NCBI GenBank assembly: GCA_963930775.1
Contig: OZ005694.1
Coordinates: 8,820,899-8,884,898, forward strand
Direction of reading: 5' to 3'
From: Cliona cf. orientalis
Taxonomy: Eukaryota > Porifera > Demospongiae > Clionaida > Clionaidae
DNA: 64,000 nt
Shown here: positions 47,301-61,828 of the stretch, in pieces
Position numbering within the stretch: position 1 is the stretch's first letter
How the letters are laid out: the number at the start of each line of letters is the position of its first letter
Notes under the pieces: generated by a model
The model's database searches: none
What the model saw: the letters and a program-made list of their open reading frames with translations, nothing else
What the model was told of the DNA's origin: nothing
Translations under genes and position numbers: made by a program

Positions 47301-47490
47301 ATGGCGGCAGCAGCCTTCTTCTTCCTTGTCCTGTACTTGTCCATCAGCACCCACAAAGCATGGTGTAGGCCTCACAGGAATGGAGCATCCACTCTCAACT
47401 TCATATGCATGGTGGTTGGTGACTGGGGAGGTCAGGATGACCCTCCCTACTACACCGACCCTGAGCAAGATGTAGCGATGCAGATACAAA
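47301..47490 (+). pseudogene. ACP5: TRAP exon 1 fragment with different signal peptide
   Basis: Starts MAAAAFFFLVLYLSI, then WCRPHRNGA, LNF, an extra IC, MVVGDWGGQDDPPYYTDPEQDVA, and diverges after position 47485. The signal sequence differs from other copies while the mature start is the same. No following TRAP exon before the full exon 1 at 47718. Confidence 0.8.
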
Positions 47491-47717
47491 AAATTATAGT
47501 GGAGCTCTTTGCTCTTGCAGGAATCCCATGGTAACAGTGAAACCGAATCTTGCCATGTGCATGCATCTAGAATTTTTTTAGTCGCCTAACAAACACAATA
47601 GTGACCTCTTATGGGCCACAATAGTATATTATGGCACAAGACTTAAAAGGAAACCATATTATTCTGAGTCATGACATGCATGTGTTTGTGTGCACGCACA
47701 GTTAAACGTTTTCGATC

Positions 47718-50120
47718 ATGGTAGGCCATAGATCATCCTTTGTTATATTATTTCTCTGGATCTCACTCCTCTCCTCCTCCCTCCACGAGGTGTGGTGCAG
47801 ACCTAAGGAAGCTTTCCCTTCTAGACCTCGCAGGAATGAAGTAGCTGCCTCCTCTCTCAACTTCATGGTGGTTGGTGACTGGGGAGGTCAGGACGACCCT
47901 CCTTATTACACCAACCCTGAGCAAGACGTAGCAAAACAGATGGGGGATATCGCAGCCAGTATGGGAGCGCAGTTCACTCTCAGTATGGGAGATAATTTCT
48001 ATGATAATGGAGTTACTGATGTGGATGACCCTCGCTTTAAGGAAACCTTTGAGGTATGCAAACGTCTAATAAACATGGGGCTGCTATGTCAGTAGGGGTA
48101 CAGTGATATACACCAGCAGTGACTGACTACCTGTATGGAAGCACTAAACTACATGATTCATAGAATGGGATGCCCCTACGCTCTGCTTCACGATACGATA
48201 GACACTAAATTTGAATTCAAATTATCTGTAGCTGTATTCACTTAATTATTAGTACCCTATCACATGACATGTATAACACAATAATTATTTATGACATGTA
48301 TGACGAATAATTAGTGACATGGTGGCATGCATTAATGCCTTTCTATACTCTCTCTTTAGGATGTCTTTAAAGCCAACTCCCTCCAATCTCGCTGGTACAT
48401 TGTCTGCGGTAACCACGATCACTATGGCAAGTGCTCTGCTGAGATAGCCTACACCAAACAGTCCAACAGATGGTACTTTCCCGATTACTACTATTCAGAG
48501 GTATGTGTGCACACATGGATAATAATATTATTATAGAGTGTGTGTATGGGTGGGTGGTATACAAAATCAGCTATGAATTGATTGCATGGCATTAGGGACT
48601 GACTATAAGATTTAGTAAGATTGCTAGTCAAAGTGGGGTGCCCTTTCACTATATAATATAATAAGCAAGGATATGTACAAGAGTAGACTTTTCACACCAG
48701 TGTCTGATCAATCCATTCCCATTCATCGTCCGCCGCCTGCTGTGAGTCTGGGCCATCTGGGGAAGAGAACATGTCCTTTGGGTGTGACTTCCCAGCCAGT
48801 ATGATGGTGTCTATGAACACCAGTGCAACGGTCATATTGGATCCTGAAATGGCAACCTCCTAAAAGAAGTTATAGCCGGTTATTCCAAACCTGGTTCCGG
48901 AGTGGGATGGATATTTGTGGCTGGCCACTATCCTGGTATGAATAATGTGCAATGTCATGGCCACTAGATAATATGAATGGAAAGGTCTGAGGCCTTGTTA
49001 TGCACCTATAATAATAATAATATGCACAATACTTATTGCGTCTATGTACTCTAACTATGAATAACAGAATGACTGCGCATTCTTTTTTTGTGGGTAATCA
49101 ACCATGGTATTCTGTGGGTGGCAGCTAATCGAATTCATACAAAATTTGAATTTCAAACTTAATTGTATTCATGGGTTGGTATGCCAACAATAAAACACCA
49201 TGAATTTAGTCAACATGATTGGCTCAGAAGTTAAAGTGTGATGGCCATACTAGGCAACTCTTAAATGGGGCGTAAAGTAAGGAAATATGATACGACATGA
49301 ATGATGCTTGCTAGAAGCAATTACGTTTGAAATTATCACTGTGAATGAAGTTGTCAATCTTTGGTCAGGTGCTTAGACAATGTCCATTAACAAACAGAAA
49401 CACATGAATGTCAACAAGCACTCAATTATGAGTGCTTAACACATGTAGGCACGTAACTGCAGCTGATAGAAAGCTTAGACAGAGGGATCCTAGCTATACA
49501 CATGCACAGAGATAGAGAGAGAGTACAACACACCCACCCATCCATACACGCAGTCTGGTCTGTGGGGCACCACGGTCCCACTGATGTTCTGGTTGAGAAG
49601 CTAAACCCAATGCTGGTGAAATACAAAGTGGCCGCCTACTTCAGCGGCCATGACCACAACATGCAGCACCTCAATGACTCAGGGGTACAGTACTTCCTGT
49701 CTGGAGCTGGGCACCTTGTAGAATCTTCACAAAAACACAAGGTGGGCAAAAAAATTTTGAAATTGATCTGTATACAAGCAGTATCTACAGCCCAAAAATC
49801 AAAAGCTTAAGAGTATATCTATTCTTTATTGATCATTTTACACGTGTGCACATGCACACACACTAGGATGATGTGCCTAAGGACTCCCTCAAGTTCTTCT
49901 ATGGTCCTGACGATGATTCAGACTCGAAGGGAGGTTTCACTACCGTCAGTGTAGGCACTGACACTATGAATGTTACCTTCTACAATTACAAAGGTACACA
50001 TGCATGTACATGTATAGTTATGAATATTATTAGTCCATGGGCATTCTTGTAAGTTAATAGGATAATAATTATGTACCTACATGTAGGATGATTAGGCACG
50101 TTGATGACTCAGCAATCAAG

Positions 50121-50163
<43 letters not shown>

Positions 50164-50280
50164 ATCATGCATACATGTGCACATAATTATTATACATGAC
50201 ATTGTACATACACACACAATGCATACTACCTGCTTTTAGGTCACATTAAGTACCAAGTGACTGTTTCCAGACCCACATGA
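47718..50280 (+). pseudogene. ACP5: TRAP copy 5: purple acid phosphatase with micro-inverted exon 3
   Basis: Exon 1 47718-48053 (signal peptide, GDWGG, GDNFYDNGVTDVDD), exon 2 48360-48500 ([18 protein letters not shown]), exon 4 49554-49741 (FSGHDHNMQHL), exon 5 49867-49993 and exon 6 50240-50280 all read cleanly with good splice sites. Exon 3 is split: its first two thirds and acceptor lie inverted on the minus strand (48697-48875), while its last part (48876-48935, GYSKPGSGVGWIFVAGHYPG) stays on plus. Skipping exon 3 would remove part of the metal-binding core, so the copy is probably inactive, though everything else looks under recent constraint. Confidence 0.9.
50124..50161. repeat. (CA)n microsatellite in TRAP intron
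   Basis: About 38 bases of CA repeat in the last intron of TRAP copy 5. Confidence 0.95.
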
Positions 50281-50537
50281 ATCACAAGAATTTTAAAGTT
50301 TACTCCATTGCAACAAAATAATAATAATCAAACTCTGTGTGAAACTGACTACATTATTATAACAAACAATATTATTATGGGCTAAAGCGATTATGAATTA
50401 ACTTGCTGTGCACAAAAATTAATGATAAATTAGAGTGGTGAACAAATACTCCATACAATACAATAAGCCACTTGTATCATACCAAAAATAATTATATCAA
50501 AACGTACCATAATAATATTATTAAAACGATCACTTTC

Positions 50538-50725
50538 CTAGTCTTTGTCATTTGTTTGGTGTGACTGTTTCACCGAAGCCTCGGCCAACTTCTCAATGAC
50601 ACCCTTGACTAGCCTGTGCATGTCGAGAGCTCTCATCTGCCCAGATTCAATTACCTCCTGATGGCTGGGGGGAACCTTATCAGAGTCATGTTCCAGGATA
50701 ACAACATTAGTGATCAGGGACATAC
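50538..50725 (-). pseudogene. PNP: Stray copy of PNP last exon (2)
   Basis: Same structure as the copy at 19149-19336 and nearly identical to it, with intact acceptor and frame ([17 protein letters not shown] to SHQTNDKD). Followed on its right by TRAP intron 1 in plus orientation and the chimeric exon 2/exon 4 junction. Confidence 0.9.
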
Positions 50726-50942
50726 CTGCAATTAAGGTATGTATATAGAGTGATGCCGAACACATGATAGTTGCTCAGTTAAAGAATATAATAGAATATC
50801 TGCAGCTGTAATCACTTAGTTACTACCCTATTATATGACATGCATACTCAGCATGAGTATAACATGATTCAGACATTGTATGATGAATAATTATATTATT
50901 GTAGCATGCATTTCATGCCTACTGTCTGTTTAGGATGTCTTT

Positions 50943-52727
<1,785 letters not shown>

Positions 52728-52847
52728 GTACGTATTATTAGTCCATGGGCATTATTACAAGTTAATAGGATATGTACCTAGGTACATTGATGACTCAGCA
52801 ATCAAGCCTCACACACATACACACACATGCATACACATGCACATAAT

Positions 52848-52990
52848 AGTTATCTGACAGTAATTGGGGTGCATGAGATGCATAGTTGACCTCTGTTCAT
52901 CATTGGCCTACTTTATGATGACCCAACCCCTTCCCATAGCCTGCAATCGCCTATAAAAACTTTGGTTGCTAGGCAACTACCAACAAATAC
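52848..52990. repeat. Single arm of the GTAATTGGGGTGCA foldback family
   Basis: Contains GTAATTGGGGTGCATGAG, TTGACCTCTGTTCATCATTG and AAAACTTTGGTTGCTAGGCAAC, the same words in the same order as the right arm of the large foldback at 60735-61210. Confidence 0.85.
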
Positions 52991-52997
52991 ATACACA

Positions 52998-53641
52998 ATG
53001 CACACTGTCAGGGCAAATGATTACAATGATTACTCATTAGAGAAAGCTAAGAAGATTCTATGGAGACTGAAACAGCGTGACTTACTTGATCTGATTGATG
53101 AAGTAGATTCAACAGAAACTAAAAAGCTTCTATACTATTAATTAATCTATACTATTAAATAAATTATTTTTCTGATCTATATAGATAACAAAAAATGATT
53201 TAGCTGACTATCGTGATGATGAGGATGTCTACATCATAGTATGTAGCTAATTAATTTACAATAATATTGCTGATTTATACAGACAGTGGAAATTTCATGT
53301 GATACTGAAATGAAATATAAAGAAAACCCTGCACAGGACCCTGTTGAGAGGGTTTATTTTTATGACAAAGAATCTCCTTGGAAAGCCATGAAGACTCCTT
53401 GGGAAACTAGCAGCAGCGAAGAGCCACCACCTAAAAGATTATGATTCTGAAGACCTTTGTTTCGAAGAAAACAAGACTGTATGTCAGCCGCAATAAAAGT
53501 GAAGATGACCGTGAAAAAATAAAAGGGTAAATCTTATAGTATAACCATCATAGTGCACAGCATTCACATGCTATTACAATTATACATGCACTCAGAGCCT
53601 TCAAAGAAGCTGTGGCACAAGCTAAGTTAAACACACAGTAA
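52998..53641 (+). pseudogene. SAMHD1-like C-terminal relic, divergent clade
   Basis: Remnant tail of a separate SAMHD1-like lineage: KAKKILWRLKQRDLLDLIDE (matching [11 protein letters not shown] of paralogues), ITKNDLADYRDDEDVYI (53186-53238), VEISCDTEMKYKENPAQDPVERVYFYDKESPWK (from 53282; like the VSFYCK region of human SAMHD1), TRLYVSRNKSEDDREKIKG up to about 53527, and AFKEAVAQAKLNTQ at the end. Stops and a deletion of about 13 bases relative to the copy at 20471 break the frame. No HD-domain exon is present. Closer in this lobe to vertebrate SAMHD1 than the intact genes look by eye. Confidence 0.75.
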
Positions 53642-53872
53642 CACTATTACATGTGTAACATGTTGACAGTTGACAGTTGTATAATATTATACATTATAGT
53701 ACAGTTACTGTTTACTTTTATATTGTACATTTTAAGAATTCTGATCATAAATTTAATATTGTATGCTATGGTGACCACGATTATATACTATAATATGCAT
53801 GGCAACTATAGCCTACACCCAACTGCAGATAGTGAAACCTAAACTTATAAAAAATAATAATCATGTTTTCAG

Positions 53873-53940
53873 CTAGCCTCATCCCTGGGCCACTCCCATG
53901 TTATTATAATAATGCAGGAGTGGCCTGGGGACGAGCTAGG
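53873..53940. repeat. Short TAGTCTCG-like foldback upstream of TRAP copy 7
   Basis: TAGCCTCATCCCTGGGCCAC pairs imperfectly with GTGGCCTGGGGACGAGCTA. The equivalent spot above TRAP copy 3 (about 21029-21060) keeps only the right half. Confidence 0.6.
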
Positions 53941-54078
53941 CTATTTTTTAGCTACATGAGTGTCAAACACGTATATAATTGCAATATTACACTGATTGGA
54001 GTGCATTGTAGTACAAGACTTAAAAAGAAACCATTCAGACTGAGAGTCACATGCATGTGTTTAATACATGGTCAGATC

Positions 54079-55843
54079 ATGGTAGACTATAGATCATCCA
54101 TTGTCGTAGTTCTCTTGATCTCACTCCTCTCCTCCCTCCACGAGGCATGGTGTCGACCCAAAGAAGTCTTCCCTTCTCATAAAAATGGAGTAGCTGCATC
54201 CTCTCTAAACTTCATGGTGGTTGGTGATTGGGGAGGTCAGGATGACCCTCCTTATTACACCGACCCTGAGCAAGATGTGGCCAAGCAGATGGGAGATATA
54301 GCAGCCAGTATGGGAGCTCAGTTCACTCTCAGTATGGGAGATAACTTCTACGATAATGGAGTTACTAATGTGGACGACCCTCGCTTTAAGGAAACCTTTG
54401 AGGTACACAAACTTCTAGTAAATAGAGGCTGCTACGTCAGTAGGAGTAGTGATATTAAATTTACGCACCAGCAGTAACTGACTACCTGTATGGAAGCACT
54501 AAACTAGCTACATGATTCATAGAATGGGATGCCCCCATACTCTGCTTCACGACATGATAGGCACTAAATTTGAATTCAAATTATCTGTAGCTGTATTCAC
54601 TTAGTTACTACCCTATTACATGACATGCATACTCAGCATGAGTATAACATGATTCAGACATAATATATTGTATGATGAATTAGTGACATTATATTGTAGC
54701 ATGCACTTTATGCCCTGCTACTGTCTGTTCAGGATGTCTTTAAAGCTGACTCCCTCCAATCTCGCTGGTACATTGTCTGTGGTAACCACGATCACTATGG
54801 CAACTGCTCTGCTGAGATTGCCCACACCAAACAGTCCAACAGATGGTACTTTCCCGACTACTACTACTCAGAGGTATGTGTGCATGCATGCATGGATTAA
54901 TCATAATAGTCTTAGCTAAGAGTGTGTGTGTGTATGGGTGGGTTGATATGTATACAAAATCGGCTATGAATTGATCGCATGGCATTAGGGACTTAATTAG
55001 TAAGATTATATTGCTTGTCAAAGTGGGGTGGTGGGAGGATGCCCCTTTGCTATATTATACAATAAGCAAGGAGCTAATGCATATTAGCTATTATGTACAA
55101 GAGTAGACTTTTCGCACTATAACTTCTTTTAGGAGGTTGCCATTCCAGGATCCAATATGACCGTTGCACTGGTGTTCATAGACACCATCATACTGGCTGG
55201 GAAGTCAGACCCAAAGGACATGTTCTCATCCCCAAATGGGCCAGACTCACAGCAGGCAGCGGACAATGAATGGGAATGGGTTGATCAGACACTGGCTGGT
55301 TATTCCAAACCCGGTTCCAGAGTGGGATGGATATTTGTAGCTGGCCACTATCCTGGTATGTGAATGAAGTCTCAACAGGCCATGGCATGTATAGTCATGA
55401 ATAACAAGATGACTGCTATGCATTCTTTTTTGTGGGTAATCAACCATGGTATTCTGTGGGTGGCAGCTAATCGTATTCATATAAAATTTGAATTTTAAAC
55501 GTAAGTGTATTCACAAGTTGGTATGCTAACAATTAAACACCATGAATGTAGTCAATATGATTGGCTCAGAAGCTTGAGTGTGATGGTCATACTAAGCAAC
55601 TCCTAAAGGGGGCGTAAAGTAAGGAAATATGATGCGACATGAATGATGTTTTAATTACGTTTGAAATTGTCGCTGTGATCGTGAATGAAGTAGCTATCCA
55701 ATCCTTGGTCAGGTGCTTATAATTTTCAAGTGCTTATCAACATTTTGCTTGTCAATGGACATTGTCTGAGTGCATGTAGCTGCGGCTGACAGACAGCTAA
55801 GACAGAGGAATACACACGTACCGAGAGAGAGAGCCTCAGAGAC

Positions 55844-55875
<32 letters not shown>

Positions 55876-56530
55876 GGAGTACATATGTATATACATGCAC
55901 AATCATGTGTACGTGCATGCACACACACAGTCTGGTCTGTGGGGCACCACGGTCCAACTGATGTTCTGGTTGAGAAGCTAAACCCGATGCTTGTGAAGTA
56001 CAAAGTGGCTGCCTACTTCAGCGGCCATGACCACGACATGCAGCATCTCAACGACTCAGGGGTACGGTACTTCCTCTCCGGAGCTGGGCACCTTGTAGAG
56101 TCTTCACAAAAACACAAGGTGGGCAAAAAATACAAGCGGATACAGTACATAGAAACATCAAAAACTTAATAATTGATCACTTCATGTGCATGCACACACA
56201 CGCTAGGATGACGTGCCCAAAGATTCCCTCAAGTTCTTCTACGGTCTGACGATGATTCAGACTCGAAGGGAGGCTTCACAACCGTCAGTGTGGGTACTGA
56301 CACCATGAATGTTACATTCTACAATTACAAAGGTACCGTATATATATAATCCATGGAATTCTTAGTTAATGGGCCGGGGCATGTACATATTGAACATGAT
56401 CAGTGACAGATCAAAATCTTATTCCCCTCTGTGGATGTTTGGCTCACACATGATGCACGCGTGGCATGCACACGGTGACAAACTAACAGGTCATAACAAG
56501 TATCAAGTGACTGTATCCAGATACACGTAA
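54079..56530 (+). CDS. ACP5: TRAP copy 7: tartrate-resistant purple acid phosphatase, nearly intact
   Basis: Best-preserved copy of the secreted/lysosomal binuclear Fe phosphatase. Exons 54079-54402, 54733-54873, 55133-55355, 55931-56118, 56207-56332, 56490-56530. The start MVDYRSSIVVVLLISLLSS is a signal peptide. Metal ligands by family motif: VVGDWGG (Asp), GDNFYDNG (Asp, Tyr), GNHDHYG (Asn), VAGHYPG (His) and FSGHDHDMQ (His, His). Exons 1-4 are open with consensus borders. Exon 5 reads TACGGTCTGACG where the other copies have GGTCCTGAC: one C is missing, shifting the frame after FYG and losing the last 50 or so residues, beyond all metal ligands. It may be functional with an altered tail, a young pseudogene, or an indel error. 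It is followed in the same orientation by SAMHD1-like gene 6; this pair is duplicated as TRAP 8 plus SAMHD1-like 7. Confidence 0.88.
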
Positions 56531-56800
56531 AGCTAGTGCTACATGCAGTAGGCGCTGTGATAATTGCTGGCTGGAATTATATTATTATTGATAAACCTTA
56601 TTGCGTGAAATAAAGGAAATTAGGCCTATATATTATGTTCATTGTTTTAGCATAATGTTATTATTATAATTTTACTGTATAATACACACAGAATTGAATA
56701 CTTTTCATGAGTTGTTCCGTGTGGCAGCTACTCCATAGTTTGCAGCCAGCATCATAAGCTTATGGTAGGTTGTTATTTTCACAATCACCTATAGCCATGC

Positions 56801-56896
56801 AAGCTCGCGGCGAGGCGCGTGCCGCATTGATGAGCTCAATATTTATATATAAATAGCGCTGGCAGATCGTCGAAATAATTGCGCGATAACGCTGAG
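56801..56896 (+). promoter_or_regulatory. Promoter block of SAMHD1-like gene 6
   Basis: Begins AAGCTCGCGGCGAGGCGCG, then a TATA-like TATATATAAATA (56843-56854) and TAGCGCTGGCAGATCGT before the ATG at 56897. The same blocks in the same order precede gene 7 (63088-63178), and the GC block and the box before the ATG are better conserved than the spacer. Confidence 0.5.
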
Positions 56897-59800
56897 ATGA
56901 CTACCACATCACTCTCCGATAGCGCAACCCCACAACGTCGTGACGCTGAGACTCAGACCATGTCGCTTTGGACTGATGATAAAAAATTTGAAGCAGTGGA
57001 CGAAGTCCTGAACTACTTAGGGCTGAAGGGTGACAATCCTCGCGATCGCGATCATCGTGAAGCTATCAAGGAAGATGTAAAAAAATATATAGCAGGTATA
57101 GCTATATACTATCCCTTCTCTGCTGTGCATTTTACTATTGAAGCTTGTATGCATAGCTAAAAAGGAAGGAAGAACTCCCGAGAAGTGTGTAAGTTATCTG
57201 AATAATAATATTATTACGTGGTTAACCAGAAATGCATGGCATGCCGGCCGGCATGACAGCTGCATGTACTAGATATATTATAAATAAATATTATACTTTT
57301 AATTAGCCGGGGTTTCATCCAGCGACATAAGTCTGGAAGGAAGCGTGATATAGCGCACAAAATTTATGAGTGAGTATAAAATTAAGCATGAATGTTAAAT
57401 TTGGGTGGGCTTTGGGACACTTTTTGGGACTATCTTGATGCATTAATTTTGGGCTGCTTTTTAGGTTAATATCGGTAGTCCCCTCCCCCCCCCCCCCCCC
57501 CCCCCAACCCCCCAGAATGAAATCCTAGTAGATCGGTAGTGTAATTGTATAGACTGCAGCTATCGTTCATCTATAGTTAATCAATGATGCCATCCATGGA
57601 CCTATTGAACTGAGCCCTTTGATGTATCAAATTATCAATACCTCTGAATTCCACCGGCTGAAAAACATACATCAACTTGGTTAGTCGATTCAATTCACAT
57701 AATTAAGAGAGTCCAGTATTATCCTGCATCATTCATTATGAATAGGGGCAGCTCATTATGTATACCCAGGAGCTAATCATACAAGATTTGATCACTCTAT
57801 TGGGTAATAATAATATTATTATGCCATCCACTATAATGCAACTGTACGATAAATGTATGGCTGCATTGGTTTGTGTAGTGTGGCTTATCTGGCTAAAGTC
57901 TTTGCTGAGTCGTTAAGAGACCAATTTCTGAAAGATTATGGCACGTCAGTGTATAAATTTGATCGTAAAGAAGTTCTTTGTGCTCAGATTGCTGGTCTTT
58001 GTCATGATTTAGGTAGGAAAATACAAATTAAAAATGATGTGCATAGTGACTGTCACAATCAGTAACTATATATAATAAAATGTTCTTTTAATAGGGCATG
58101 GTCCTTTGTCACATATGTTTGATCATGTGGTTGTATCTGAAATACTGCCGGTAATTCTTAAAAATATTACTGGCATATGTAGCTAACTATAATATTATAC
58201 ATTGTATATTATAATAATATTATGCAGAATAAAAAGAAGGAGGAAAGAGAGCATGAGCTACTCTCAGTAGCTATATTCAAGCGAATTATGGAGAATCCAA
58301 AGGTTCTTGCTGAATTTGTTGAGGAGGAACTTTCAGAAGAACATGTTCAATTAATTGGAGAGATGATAAGACCAGAGGATATCATAGATCAGGACACTCA
58401 TTCCAATTACAAACGATTATTTCTTTATGAGGTATGTATATTAATATCATTATACTATTAAAATTATGTGCATGAGATCTAATTCAATTATTGGCAGATT
58501 GTTGCGAACAAGAGCACTGGCATTGACGTCGACAAATGGGATTACTACGCCAGGGACTGCCATTATTTAGGATTAGAACATGACTTTCAAACGAGGTGAT
58601 CCAGTTATAAAATTGCATGTGGCGGAACTATAATAATAATATTATTTATACTCAATTTGCAAAAAATTCCAGTTGGCAAGCATTATAATTTTTGGTATAG
58701 GCGGTGCATGCTTCTGGGCCGTGTGGTGATGACTTCAGTTGACTACGAAGAAAAAGGAATTGAAAGGCTACGTATTGCTTTCCGTGACAAGGTATACAGT
58801 CGAGCCAAGTCAGATATACATAATTATATTATTATTATGAAAGGAGTTGGATAACCTGTATGGCATGTTCAGAACCCGTGCCCTTCTTCATCAAAAGGCC
58901 TACCAGCATAAAGCCATCAAGGCTGTTGAGAAAATGTAAACACCCTACATATTCACATGAAATAATTATCATGCACAACATTGTGTATTATCATTATAGG
59001 ATTGCTAATGCATTTCTTCATGTTCAAGAGCTAGAACTTTTTCATGTCTCTGAGTGAGTTGTATGCTATAATTAATATTAAAATTTTAAAATCTTGACCA
59101 ATGACATAATCTGGACAGGGAACCAATGTGTATAAAGAAAGCTGTTGAATGCGCTTATGCAGCAAATCCTGAATTAAAGTGGTATTTAGTTCTCACGGAT
59201 TCAATTATTGGTACAATCCAATGTGCTAATACAAAGGATCGACGTGATAAACTTGATAGTGTATGTATGTCATGATCATTACAAGTGTGTATGTGTGTGC
59301 AAATCACAACTTATCATACAGGCTCAAAAATTACTGAAAGAAGTCAAAGAGCAATACAACAAACTTGATGAGGTATACACATCATGATTATTACGAGCAT
59401 ACACATTACATAATAATTATCACGCATGCAGGCTAAAAAATTGCTGGAACAAGTCGAAGATGCATACACAAAGGAGCAACGCGACAAACTTGACAAGGTA
59501 TGCATGCACGTCATGATTATTATAAACATGCATGTTACATATTATCATGGATTATATTATCATGCAGGCTCAAAAATTGTTGAAACGAGTTGAAGAACGG
59601 GATCTCTACAGCTGCACAGCTAATATTCGTGTCCCAGAAATTACGGTGGAATCCGGTATGGATTGTCCCAAGTGTAAACGTGTGTGTCTTGATCAGGAGA
59701 TACGCTTAAATCTGGAGATCATCAAGAAACTCAGTAAACGGAATGAAAAGGAGAGATTTCTCAAGGATGTATGGAAGAAGTTTAGGGAAGAAAATCAGAC

Positions 59801-60397
59801 TGAGTCAGAACCTGAGCTCGAGCTTAGTGATGAATTATGGCTTGAGGTCAGAATCACAACAATAATTCTTGCAACAAACCTATAATGAAAAATAATTAAT
59901 ATTAATTAGGTTGTGAAGATTAAACTTCCTTCTGAAAAAGCTAGTGATCCAATAAAGCGAGTAGTATTCTACAAGAAGGGCAAAGATAGTTCTGGCAAAA
60001 TTGTAGTATGCAGTTCAGAAGAAATTACCAAAAGGGTATTAATTTAATATAATCCATCAAGCTAGTGTGTATACAATCTCATGGAGGTAATTTTTATCAT
60101 GGATAGATTTCTAAAGTGGTGGTTCCTCAAGCATTTGTTGAGCATGAACTCAGAGTATATGACAAACGGGAAGCAAAGGATCAAGACCGGGAAAAATTGA
60201 GGTACTCAAAATAATTGTTACCCTATAATATTATTAAATTTTTTATATCCATGCTTTTTGGATATTAATTTAATATTGTATATTGTTATTGTACTCACTT
60301 AAGGATTGCAACTGAGGATACACTGGAAAACTGGAGGGAAGAGATAATCAAGGAAGAAGCAAAATATAGATATTATGGTGTATCGTGTTATTTCTAA
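56897..60397 (+). CDS. SAMHD1: SAMHD1-like dNTP triphosphohydrolase 6 (complete, triplicated mini-exon)
   Basis: Eighteen exons from 56897-57095 and 57157-57188 to 60303-60397, every junction in phase and no stop. The N-terminal module [13 protein letters not shown] replaces a SAM domain. The HD core is intact: [86 protein letters not shown]. Between the core and the C-terminal lobe there are three consecutive related exons: [17 protein letters not shown] (59322-59372), [20 protein letters not shown] (from 59432) and [16 protein letters not shown] (from 59567). Only the third matches the single exon in the other genes, so the first two arose by exon duplication. The third continues with a cysteine cluster CPKCKRVC. 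The lobe ends with VVFYKKGK and [18 protein letters not shown] likely active gene; 3' end at 60397 (VSCYF). Confidence 0.93.
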
Positions 60398-60734
60398 TAG
60401 TATCGGTACTTGATTACTAGCATAATTATTATTATAATAATATCGCTGATAAAACTTGATGACGAAATAGCCACTAGTGTTATTAATTGTTAACAATCGA
60501 CATCTCCTATACACATTAATTTTACACCTATAATAAAACTCATTAGTGATATGCAGTGCACATGGCTGATCATAACTGTTACAGATTTATAATAATTATT
60601 AATAGGCCCTTCTTTGCCGTTCTCTCTTATTATACCTTGCTGTCCATTAATTCTTCATGGGGCTTGTTGCAGATCTAAAGCACCTCTATTATAAATAATA
60701 TTATTATATAGCAGAATCTGATAATTATAATAAT

Positions 60735-61210
60735 ATTTGTTGGTAGTTGCTTAGCAACCAAAGTTTTTATAGGCAATTTGCCGGCTATGGGAAGGGGGTG
60801 GGACATCATTAAGTAGGCCAATGATGAACAGAGGTCAACTACCAACAAGATAGTTATCTGCTAGTAATTGGGGTGCATTCGACCATGCATCTCATGCACC
60901 CCAATTACTGGCAGATAACTATTATATACTTCCCAAAAGTGTAGGATTTACACATACACACACTATACTTTGTATGAAGCTGTATCCCTTGATCATGCAG
61001 ATTGACAAAATTTATTATAGTGTGCACTATCACGCATATAATAGTTATCTGCCAGTAATTGGGGTGCACGAGATGCATGGTCGAATGCACCCCAATTACT
61101 GGCAGATAACTATTTGTTGGTAGTTGACCTCTGTTCATCATTGGCCTACTTTATGATATGACCCAATCCCTTCCCATAGCCGGCAAATTGCCTATAAAAA
61201 CTTTGGTTGC
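60735..61210. mobile_element. Large foldback element with nested palindromes
   Basis: The left end GTTGGTAGTTGCTTAGCAAC and the right end CTTTGGTTGCTA enclose inverted arms of about 190 bp (CAAAGTTTTTATAGGCAAT; CCAATGATGAACAGAGGTCA). Within each arm another palindrome (AGTAATTGGGGTGCA ... TGCACCCCAATTACT) pairs with itself, so each arm is a foldback inside a foldback. A single arm occurs at 52848-52990. No coding capacity. Confidence 0.85.
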
Positions 61211-61677
61211 TATGTCATGCATATGCACACACACATACACACCATGCATAAGCCTTGGTGTGGTTTGCTGTAGAGTTTACTTAAGTACAATCTGGGAATA
61301 TTTTGAATATTTTGTCCAACTGAATGTTCCAAATGAGCTGAAATCACAGTAGTCACACACACACACACACACACACACACTATTATGATGACCCATAATA
61401 TTAATAAATTACATTAATCACTATGCACACAGACCAGTACCAGTATACTATTATGTAGATGAAAGGTTTACTTCATTGAACAAAAATTATACATTATGAC
61501 ACTTGGGCTAAAGTGATTGTGAATTAACTTGCTATGCACAAACATTAATGATAAATTAGAGTGGTGAACAAAATTAATACTCAATACAATAATAATTGAG
61601 CCACATGTATCGTGCCAAAAATACCAAAACTTATGTCATCGCAACATAATAATAATAACAATAAGATGACCACTTGC

Positions 61678-61828
61678 CTAGTCTTTGTTATTCGTTTGGT
61701 GTGACTGTTTTGCCGAAGCCTTGGCCAACTTCTCAATGACACCCTTGACTAGCCTGTGCATGTCGAGAGCTCTCATCTGCCCAGTTTCAATCACCTCCTG
61801 ATGGCTGGGGGGGAACCTTATCCGAGTC
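61678..61828 (-). pseudogene. PNP: Stray copy of PNP last exon (3), truncated at a TRAP junction
   Basis: Holds the end of PNP ([21 protein letters not shown] to the stop). It has one extra G in the G-run at 61807-61813, then at TCCGAGTCAGACCC (61821-61834) it passes directly into TRAP exon 3 in the opposite sense. The N-terminal part of the exon (GMSLITN) and the acceptor are lost. Confidence 0.88.
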
